NCBI GenBank assembly: GCA_037013685.1
Contig: CM072884.1
Location: 112,074,048 to 112,138,047, forward strand
Reading direction: 5' to 3'
Source: Acridotheres tristis
Taxonomy: Eukaryota; Chordata; Aves; Passeriformes; Sturnidae
Length of the DNA: 64,000 nt
Every line of letters starts with the position of its first letter. Positions within the stretch are counted from its first letter, which is position 1. The position numbers and the translations under genes were made by a program. Below the pieces are notes generated by a model. The model saw nothing but the letters and a program-made list of their open reading frames with translations. It did not search any database and was not told the origin of the DNA. Positions 23,691-33,288 of the stretch are shown here, in pieces.

Positions 23691-26600
23691 TTGCTCTCAA
23701 CGTCCCGTTTCATAGAAACCTTTCTCTCTGGCTGCTTTGCCAGCTGATGAATATTTGGATTTCTGGGTTTTTCAGAGCCTGTTTTTTTTTGTGCTTGTGC
23801 ACATCCACGCTGCCTTTGAGAAATCCTGGAGTTCCCACAGCCCAGGGGAGGCAGTGCCTGCAGCTGGGAGTTTCTCTGTGCTCTGAACAGAACAGATTGC
23901 TGGGGATGGCAGCAGCTCTCCAGGTCAGCCGTGGGAGACAGGCTGCAGTGAAATTCTGCTTACATTGCTGATTTCCAAGCTGGTCCCATGTTCCACTGAA
24001 ACTCATCCAGGGTTCATTCCAAGGCCAAGGAGCTTCATCCAGCAAATAAAGTACAATAAAAGAAGAAAGACAATCAAAAGTAATTTTCCCCTCATGTTCA
24101 GCAATCTTTTCCCTACTTCCTGAAATGTTTTGACCCAACTTGTACATGAGCATGGAAAAATCCCAGGGGAAAAGTTCCCCTCCACATCCTGCTACAGGAT
24201 ATCATTGATCAGACAATCAAGGCTGATTAAACAGATTTCTTAGAGCTCCTCACTCTCAGCTCAGATGTCCAAACCAAAACCACGAAGCATGAAGAAAAAG
24301 GTTGCAGTCATGTCTGGGTTTTGGCAAAAGTACGGTCAGAAGGGCCTGCTTGGGTGAGGGAAGCTGCCTGTGAAACACGTGGGATTTTGGGATGCCCCTG
24401 GTGTTTAAAAGCCTTTCCCAGGGCAGCAGAGTTCAAAAACTGAATGGGAAAGTGGGACTGGAAGGTTGGGAGGAGAAAGATGTGATTTGCCCAAAGTCTT
24501 CTTGGCTGTGTCGGGTCAAACCTGCAGCCTCTGACTGTGGTCCTGTCCCTCCAGTCCCAGCCATGCTCACTCCTGTGCTTAGAGAGGGGAAAGGTGCAGG
24601 GGTTAAATTATTTCTGAGCTCCCATCTCCTTCAAGTGGGACTTTCTGCTAACATTGTATAAATTACCAGGATCTCAGCCAGAAAGCACTGAAATAACTCC
24701 TGAACTAAACCCTCACTCTAGACCAGAAGGCTTGGATGTAATGCAAAGGATTTTAGGAGGAAATGAGGTGATTCCCTAGACAACAGATGTGGATTTGAAG
24801 GGCTTAAGGAAGTTTAGGGTAACAATGGTTTTCTTACTATTTTTTTTTCCTAACAAATTCCAAGAAAGAGAAGAGACTGATTTGGAGTGGATAGAGAGAG
24901 AACTTTGCAAAACTATTTAAAGAAATATGCATAATCATCTGCAAATTAACACAATTTAATTGTATTGCAGTCTTCCATGGCTGTTATTTTTCACTGGCCC
25001 CATTTCAAATTTTTCCAGTTTTCCCAGAGGAGAGTTTGGTTTTTATCCCTCTCATTCTCTAGATGAAAAAAACCCAAAACTAAGCCAACAAATCCAAACA
25101 GTGCTTGAGAAAAAGAAAAATCAGGCCAGGAATGTTCTGCCCTTCCAAAAGCCCCAGATTCAAACTTCTGAAATTGTTGTGAGATATGAAAGAGACTTCT
25201 TCAATATTGTTTGTTTCCTTAAAAAAACCTGGTCCCAGTGTCTCCTGTTAACCTGGAAAATTTGCTATTCCTGTTACACTACAGATATGGCCACAAATGT
25301 CTGTCAACATTTTAAAACAGGATTTCAAGCAGCAGCTGAGCAAGGAGGTGTTACAATAAACATTGTCCAAAAACTCAGTGTGTCTTCTACCCCCGACCCA
25401 CACAGAGAGAAAGCCCAAATCTACTTGGAATGAAAACAGAGTCCTTCAATCTGTGTCTGGCAGAGCTGCCAGGATAACTCCCCAGTGCTCACAGCTTGGA
25501 CCAAGCTCTGGGATGTTCCCTGTAGGGGGACAAAGGGGACCAAAGCTCTTGGGTCAGTGAAAAACTGGCCCAAAAAAAGCTCCAGTATCACCTTCATTTT
25601 CAAGGCTTGGAAATAATTGTAAAAATCACAGCAGAACACAAATATGTCTCAAAAAATGAGCTGTTCTATCCATATATCCTATAATACCCAACCCAGCTGT
25701 GTGCAAAATCATCTAGATTCCTTCTCTGCTCATTAGAAAAGTAAAAACACCTATTCAGTGTGATTCATTTAATTTTTTTTTTTATTTAAAGATGGGAGGA
25801 AATCCCCCTGGAAGTGCCAGTTTCTCTCTCATGGAAGAAATTCTGATAATTGCCTTACATGAGACATCAGCCTGGCAGTCAGGCAAGACAAATCCCATCA
25901 ACAATTATGATCTTAAGAAGGCTCACAGAAAATCTCCTTCCCTCTTGTGGGATTCCCAGGTGTAAATAAAACCATTCCCAGTGGTTGTGGGAACAAACTC
26001 TTTATCCTGATTAGAAAAGGCACTCAAGAGAGGCATTTCATTGATGGTTGTAAACCACTCACATGGTTAAATCAGCCAAGTCCACAAGGCCTTGTACAGA
26101 TTTCTCTTAGGGATATGTGTAAATATATCCTTAATGATGGTTCTATTCCTGCTGATTCGTGGGCAGCTGGACTGGGGAATTTTTCCCCTGGTGGCAGAGT
26201 TACCCACCAACCTCCAAGTCCCTTTGGTGAAGGAAATTTTTGGCCACGTGGCTGTTTTGTGTTATCAAAGTGGTGTAAAGGAGCAAGAGGAAATCATAAT
26301 TCTGGCTCATAACTTCCGTGAAAGGTGTGTGCAGAGGGTTTTGACTGCCCTAAATCCACATAGCCTTGTGGAAACTGCAGAAAAAAACATGACACAGGCT
26401 CAGATTTATCCAGGACATAGGAATATGTGTAGATTTGCACAATACATTCTAGGATGGACAGGCCTTAAATCTGCATGCTACAAACCCAGGAAATCTTTAT
26501 TTTGTCTTGAGCAGACAGCTCAAATACCAATTGATTTCTTTCACTTCCTAAGCTGAAAGGCTATGGTAGGACTGAGTAATTTGCTTAAAATCAGCCTGTA

Positions 26601-29470
26601 TCACCCAGAGAAACATGGTATTGTGGAAAATCAGCACAGCAAGAAGAAAACCCACAGAGGCACAGCTTTTATTGAAAAAACAAAAGTCCCTGCAGGCAGC
26701 CACAATGCCAGGAGGAGGGAGAGGGTGTTCTCTGCCATGGCTCACAAGGAAAGCTGTGCACTGATTTTTTCCATTCAAGGCTGAAAACCTGAAGGAACAG
26801 CCTCCCAAAATCCTGCAGTGGGTGGAGTGGGATCAGCCTCAGGGATAAGCACTGGTGCCACTGGCAGAGAGAAATCTGACTTACTCCTCCCCCCAAAATA
26901 AAGTTGTTCTAGCAGGCAGAGGGCCTGGGGGAGAGGGGATGTGAAATTCAGTGAATGGGGCAGATTTTATGGGAACTCTCTTTAGTCCACTGGAAGTTTT
27001 GCTGCCTTTTCTTAACCAAAGAAAGCTGGACATAGCTTGGTTTTTATATCAGATAAGTTTTTGGATAAAGATATGCATTGAATGAGGAATATGAGGCAAA
27101 AATACACACTTCTTGCCTTCTTGATTTAATCCTGGTCCAAACACATCCAAGAGGGAAGAAACATCACTGCAGAGCTGAGCAGAACCAAACCCCAAGTGCT
27201 GTTTCACACTGAGAGCAAAAGGAAAACTGAAGATGTTTTCTCTGAAGTATCTGCATTGCCAGCACTGGAAAACGCTCAGAGTTTCTAAAAGTTGATGTTG
27301 AGGACGGTTTGGCCAAAGGTGGCACTTGAAAGACAAATCACAGATGCTGTCCTGAACTTGCAGACTGGCTTATCCCAGGGAGTGCTGGATAAGCTGAACA
27401 TCAGAGCAAAACTAATAAAGAAAAGGTGAAGTGGAGTCTTTAACAGCCTCAAAGCAGGGATTAGGCCAGCCTTAAGAAATCCATGAGCTTGATGCTGTGT
27501 GTCTGCACAACTATAAATTCCACCCTAAGTGGACTGGCAGTCACAGAGGAGACAGCATCCCACAGAGGGAAAATCCAAGTGCTGCAGAATTTGACATTTC
27601 ATAAACACTGAAATGTGGGGTTTTGTATATCTACTAACTCTGCTTAAACCAATATAAGTATTTTCAAGCTGATAACTAAAGTGATCTGATTTTCTCTGAC
27701 CTGGTGTTCTGCTTTTGTAGAAATTTAGGGATAAGTCCACGGATTTGATGGATGCAACCTGCTTAAATCTGTAGGGAAGGAAAATCTATGTGTCTGACTG
27801 CTGCAGGCAGCTGCAGCTGCACAACAGCATTCACTTCTCCAGAGCTGCACCATTCTCACTGCATTTTTACAATATACTTATCCATATGTAGCAAAAACCA
27901 TTAATTATTTATAAAGAACTATCATTAGGGTGTGCCTAAATTTAGCTGACTAAACCACATATCCAAGGATAGTGTGTAAATTCAGAAGTGTAAAGTCTAC
28001 CCAACAGTTTCATTTCTACAGCCTTCCCATTATCTTTTCTTCCTGCCATCTTCAGTACCGAGTCTGTCTTTTCCTTTCTCCAATTTTTGTACAAGCTCTT
28101 ATGTCATCTGAACAGTTCCTGTCTACCCTAAAATTGCTTTTAGAGCTCCTTTTGTCTTCCTTATGTCCAGATACTCCAGAAAATCGTGCAAAGTGCTTCT
28201 ATTCATGGACAGGTGTGGGAAGGTCTAAACCCAGCAATTAAACCAAATCCAAACCTACAATTTCACAACAGGTAGGAAGCAAAGCCAGAAAAACAGAGTG
28301 TAGAGAGCAGAGAGACCCCAGTCTTACAGTGGCACCATTTCAGCTGTGCTGCTGCCTGTGGCAATCAGTCAAACCCTCAATTAGGACATCTAATTATGTA
28401 CCTTGATGTGCAGCACTTACACAGTTGAATTACCAACCCTAAGTTCTAAATGTTAATAACACCTTCCTGCAGATTATTCTGGCTGCTTTTTCTGAGTTTT
28501 TGAAATCTGTTCTGTCCTAAATACCAGAGTGTTTGTTTCACTGTGCAGTCCTTATTTTTTATGGTTTTCAAACTCCTTTCTGCCTTTCTTTACAGTACTC
28601 TTTATTTTGTGTTTTGCTTTGCTGCACTCCTGTATTATTTTGTGGTGTGCTACTCAATCTTTATTTCAAGGCAAGCAGGAAAGGATATTGATGCTATTAT
28701 TTGTCTACCATGGAGACGTTTAGCAAGAGCCAAAACCACAAGCAAGATCAGTTGAAAACCATGATATATCACACAAAACAACTTCCTCAGGGACAATTCC
28801 TGTTTGATGTGGTGCCAGGTGAGGTCTCCTTAGAAAATATACACAAATTCTAAGTGGATACTCAAATCCATGAATTTCAGTCATCCTCATGGACTTGTTT
28901 TCACTGCAAAGCCTGAAAGTTTGGGGTTCAGCAGATGAGCCCTTAAAAAAAGGTGTGATTGTAAATGCCTTGAGTCAGAAATCTTCAGAATTAAACCCAA
29001 ACTTGCCCCATTCCAGTGTCGGAAATTATATAACTGTTCCATTTTTTTTTTAAATCAACGATTTTAGTTAAGTTCTAATTAATTATTTTAAATTAATCAT
29101 AACCAGTGTATTAATTAAAAGTAGTGTTTTAGCCTTACATAACTTTTAGCCAGCATTTAGCCAAGTTGCCGTGAGCTCCTTTTGTAGAAACACACCTTGG
29201 GAAAATTACACTTGGAAGTTTTGATAAACTAACTCTGATGTGGTTCAATGAACAAGTCCTGGGACGAGGTTGGACACCTGGAATGCAGAATTTATGAACC
29301 ATAAGGACATCTTACAGAAACCAGAAGATAAACAAGAGACTAAGGAAGACTTAGTGTATACATTGAAAGTCAGAAAAATATACTAAAACTATGGACTAAT
29401 TAGCATGAGAAGTGAGAAATCAATAACCAACAGAGTTAGAATACTAATTAATGGAACAGAATTATGTTAT
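23691..29470. other. Unique non-coding sequence, possible LTR remnant at its right end
   Basis: No gene is recognised in 5.8 kb. Two overlapping frames of 121 and 154 codons (25947-26312 and 26092-26556) and one of 157 codons (24960-25433) are the longest; the 154- and 157-codon frames begin at TTG rather than ATG, and none shows a known motif. The last 240 bp (about 29228-29470) vaguely resemble avian LTR sequence ('ggactaattagcatgagaag'), but I cannot establish this. Confidence 0.45.
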
Positions 29471-31182
29471 TGTTGTGGTTTGACACTGGCCAAACGCCAG
29501 GCACCAACAAAAGCCACTCGTTCACTCTCCCCTGCCACAGCTGGGCAGAGGAGAGAAAAAATAACAAAGGCTTCATGAGTTGACATAAGGACTGGGAGAA
29601 AACACTCCAAGGGAAAAACAAGCTCAGCTTAGAGGTACAAAGTGAATTTATTGCTAACAGAGTCAGATGAGGATAATGAAAAGTAAAATAAGCCCTTAAA
29701 AAACACCTTTCCCTCTCCAGCCCCTCCCTCCTTCCCACCAACAGTGCAGGGAGACAGGACATGGGGGCTTTGGTCAGTTCATCACTGAGAATTTCTTCCA
29801 CTGCCCAGGGAAAGGGAACACTGTGACACTGTGGGGTCCCTCCCACAGGAGACAGTTGTCCATGAACTTCTCCAGCATGGATCCACTCTCACGAGCAGCA
29901 ATCCTGACAAAACTGCTGGAATGTGAATTCCCCCCATGGGCAAGCAGTCCTCCCAAAACTGCTGTGCTGTGGGTCTCTCTTTCCAAGGAGTGCAGTCCTC
30001 CAAGGACAGGCTGCTCCAGCCTGGAGGCAAAGGCCCCTCTCTCCACTGTGTCCCACTGGATCACAGCCTCCTCCAGGGATCCACCTGCTCCAGTGTGAGC
30101 ACCTCCCCATGGGCTGTGCATGGATCTGTGCATCCCCCATGGATCCCCATGGGCTGTGGGTGGATCTCTGTATTCCCCATGGATCCCCATGGGCTGTGGG
30201 TGGATCTGTGTATCCCCCATGGATCCCCATGGGCTGTGCATGGATCTGTGCATCCCCCATGGAACCCCATGGGCTGTGGATGGATCTCTGCATTCCCCAT
30301 GGATCCCCATGGGCTGTGCATGGATCTGTGCATCCCCCATGGAACCCCATGGGCTGTGGGTGGATCTCTGCATTCCCCATGGATCCCCATGGGCTGTGGG
30401 TGGATCTGTGTATCCCCCATGGATCCCCATGGGCTGTGCATGGATCTGTGCATCCCCCATGGAACCCCATGGGCTGTGGGTGGATCTCTGCATTCCCCAT
30501 GGATCCCCATGGGCTGTGGGTGGATCTCTGCATCCCCCATGGATCCCCATGGGCTGTGCATGGATCTGTGCATCCCCCATGGATCCCCATGGGCTGTGCA
30601 TGGATCTGTGTATCCCCCATGGATCCCCATGGGCTGTGCACAGATCTCTGCATTCCCCATGGATCCCCAGGGGCTGTGCATGGATCTGTGCATCCCCTAT
30701 GGATCCCCATGGACTGTGCATGGATCTCTGCACTCCCCATGGATCCCCATGGGCTGTGCATGGATCTCTGCATCCCCCATGGATCCCATGAGCTGCAGGG
30801 CTCAGCTGCTTCACCATGGTGGTCACTGCAGCCTGCAGAGGAATCTTGGCTCCAGCACCTGAAACCTCTCCTGCCCCTCCTTCTCCACTGACCCTGTTGA
30901 CTCCACATTGTTTCCCTTACATGTTCTCACTTCCTCCTCTTCTCTGGCTAGGAAAAAACTGACTGTGCCATGCAATTTTTTATTATTTTCTTCTTAAATA
31001 TGTCCTAAAAGAGGAGTTCCCCACCACTCTCCCTGGCCCAGCCTTGGCCAGCAGCATGTTCATCTTCAGAGCCTTCAGGGATTGGCTCTGCCAGACATGG
31101 TAGAAGCTTCCAGCAGCTTCTCACAGCAGCCACCTCTGTGGGGACCCCACTATCAAGAACCACTCCCTGCAAAACCAAAACA
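29471..31182 (-). mobile_element. ERV long LTR, minus strand, with expanded minisatellite
   Basis: The left end 'tgttgtggtttgacactggc' and the right end '...ctgcaaaaccaaaaca' match an avian ERV LTR family that I recall. On the minus strand the element starts TGTTTTGG at 31182. The AATAAA signal appears in reverse as 'gaatttattgctaac' (about 29643). A second copy of its 5' half lies at 40285-40742, also minus. The LTR is unusually long because of a 40-bp array in the middle. I find no matching target duplication, so it may be one end of a longer, decayed provirus. Confidence 0.8.
30121..30800. repeat. 40-bp minisatellite, 17 units, within LTR
   Basis: Units begin at 30121 and every 40 bp to 30761, each reading 'tggatctgtgcatccccc', 'atggatccccatgggctgtg' with variants. 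Variant units recur in blocks of three: 30321-30440 and 30441-30560 are nearly identical, giving a 120-bp higher-order repeat. The array has no stop codon in several frames on both strands, which produces spurious frames of 200-350 codons with a 40-residue period. Confidence 0.95.
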
Positions 31183-32180
31183 GTCCCCAAGGCTGAGCCT
31201 GCTCCGGGGCCATTCCCGCTGCAGCAAAGAAATCCCACAATGAGTGTTTGGGATGGGATGTTCACCCATTTCTTCTGTCCACAGGGACAAACAAGTACCT
31301 CCCCCCTCCATTGCCCAATGCCCAACAGCAGAGAGTCCCTAGGGCAGCGTTCCTCTCTGTGGGAGCAGCAGGAGGGAAGTTTGAGCACTTCTGCAGCCCT
31401 GGGGAAGGCACGAATTCTCCTTTCTTTCTTGTTTGCTTTCCCACACCAAAGGAGACTCCTGCAATGGGAAAAGGAATTGCTTTTGTTGGAGCTGTCCTGC
31501 AGGGCTCCAGAGAGGCCTGGGGGACATCAGGTGTGGTCCCACCTGCAGGTTGGCACTTCAAAGCTGTGCCAGGAGTGGGAAACTTTGAGAGAAAAGAGAT
31601 GATTCAGAACCACACTTGATCTGTCTCCTCTCACTCACCAGCCTTGGAGGAGGCTGTGGATAAATGATGCCCAGCAAGCCCATGAAATGAGCAGTAACTG
31701 TGATTTCCTCGCTGTGTGCTCCATGCAGCCTCGGAAAGGAGCGGTGCTTTTGTGCCTGTCTGGAGCGTGCGAGCGCTCCGGGAGCTCCACACCGAGTCTG
31801 AAGCTTTGTATCCAGATGTTGATTTTTTTTCACCTGATGTTGCCCAGCTTTGCTTCCATGTTTCCAAACCAAAGAAGGGCATGGGGACCAAATTTTAAAG
31901 TTTACAAAGACAAGAACAACAAGAGGCAAAACTGAGTAAGCTTTTTGCAGCACAGTTCTTCTTTTATTAAATCTTTTGTGACTAGAGATGTTGCTCCTAA
32001 CACCCTCGTTATAGGTTTTGAACAACCTAATAATTTATTTTCATTATTTATTGTGCGTTTTGAACCCGAGGTACTATACACGAGAGCCATCAAAAGTACC
32101 TTTCTCTGAGGCTAAAACACTCCCAAAGTGTGTTTGTTTCTCCCAAGGAGACTGAACCTCGTGTATTTCGTGTCCCATGG
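31183..32180. other. Non-coding sequence between LTR and GC-rich cluster
   Basis: I see no recognisable gene. It could include internal ERV remnants belonging to the LTR at 29471-31182, because it lies on that element's internal side. 'cttcttttattaaatc' (about 31960) is a reverse AATAAA-like site. Frames of up to 155 codons show no retroviral motif that I can identify. Confidence 0.4.
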
Positions 32181-32880
32181 CACAGTCCCGGCCCCGGTAC
32201 CTGCACAGGGCATTTGTCCCGGGGGCAGCCGTGTGGCGATGCTGCCGCAGCCGAGCCCAGCCTTTGGGGCCGCTGTGCGAGTGCATTGGGAAGGGCACGG
32301 GCACCATTTCAGCGCCGTGTGTCTTTGTGCTTCATGTTTGTGCTGCCCGTGCGGGCGGAGCGGGGCTGGCGGGAGCCGCGCTCCCCTCAGAGCCCCTGAG
32401 GGCGGCAGCAATGGCGGCGCCGCTCCCTCAGCGCCCGGGCCCGGCCCCGGCGGGCGGGGAGCCCTCGGCAGCGCCCTGGGGGCAGCGGGGACCGAGCCCC
32501 GGCCCCGGGCTCTGTGCCCGTGGCGCCGCAGGGACACAGAGGGGACACCTGCAAGAGCGGCTGCCATGCTCGGCCATTGCCCCGAGCCGGCTGCAGCAGC
32601 CGCCCCTGGCCTGGTGGAAGCGCCGGAGGCTCTCGTGGTGCCCCTGGTGCAGCTTGGCCAGGTGCCCGTGCATGGCCCCGGCCTCGCGTGGTGCCCCTGC
32701 CCCGCTCAGCTTCCCGTGCCCTGCAAAGGCGCCCAGACTGCGCTCGCTGCCCCTGGCTGGCACTGCTAAAGGCAGGGACGAGCCCCGGTGCCCGGGCACA
32801 GCCCTGAGGGACAGCCCTGCTCCCCGGCCTCCCGCGGCACTGCGGCCGCTGCCCACAAGTCCCTGGCACGTCCCTGTGCC
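32180..32880. promoter_or_regulatory. CpG-rich, GC-rich segment (possible CpG island)
   Basis: This stretch is far richer in G+C and CpG than the rest of the window, for example around 32399-32520 ('gcagcaatggcggcgccg'). It lies just upstream of the unit I promoter. It is open in several frames on both strands (up to 301 codons plus, 240 codons minus), as expected for GC-rich DNA. I cannot assign a product. It may be a CpG-island promoter or the remnant of another gene. Confidence 0.45.
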
Positions 32881-33060
32881 AATTGCTCGTGCCCTGGGCA
32901 GCGCAGCCTGCAAACGCAGGGCTCTGCAGTGTGGGGCTGGGGCTGTGGTGTGGCAGCGTGGCCAAAGCCTCTCAGGGCTCTGGGCACAGCAGGGGCCACA
33001 AAGCCACGAAGTCCAGGTGCTGCTCCGTGCCAGTTCCTGTCTGCTCCCCTCTTGTTGGGG
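32845..33060 (+). repeat. Upstream block A of gene unit I
   Basis: From 'gcccacaagtccctggcacg' to 'ccagttcctgtct' and slightly beyond, this block is repeated at 37250-37465. In both places it lies upstream of a gene-unit promoter. In unit III an LTR separates it from the promoter. It marks the left edge of the duplicated unit. Confidence 0.85.
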
Positions 33061-33107
33061 TGCCAGGCATGGCCCTTTATGATGCAGGCACTTCGTGTCA
33101 GGGCCCT

Positions 33108-33207
33108 TTGTGATGTGGGCCATGGTGGTGGCCAGAAACCCTTGTGACATCAGGGAGCCCTGCCCTGGCTCTGGTTGTTTAAGGGGCGCAGAGCCCTGGA
33201 GTGCTCA
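33108..33207 (+). promoter_or_regulatory. Core promoter of unit I
   Basis: TTGTGATGTGGG (33108-33119) is followed by TGACATCA (33145-33152, one base from a consensus cAMP-response element), a TATA-like TTGTTTAAG (33175-33183) and an initiator TCAGTCC with its A at 33207. From the TATA-like box to the initiator A is 31 bp. All four elements recur with identical spacing at 38118-38217 in unit III. The start site is inferred from motifs only. CRE-like promoters with a TATA box are common in germ-cell-expressed genes, but expression here is unknown. Confidence 0.7.
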
Positions 33208-33288
33208 GTCCCAGGAGAGCCACTCTGTGAGGAGGAGGCAGCTCCCTGAATCCGTCTACGCTCCAGGACGGTGGACATTATTGAGAAG

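Noticed and set aside
29774..30908. Frames of 200-350 codons on both strands with 40-residue repeats
   Set aside because: They coincide with the 40-bp minisatellite, which lacks stops in several frames. Equal openness on both strands shows that they are repeat artefacts.
29838..31182. Idea that the 40-bp array is a CRISPR-like or satellite centromere array
   Set aside because: There are no spacers, and the unit derives from sequence present in a related LTR; 17 units are a local minisatellite.
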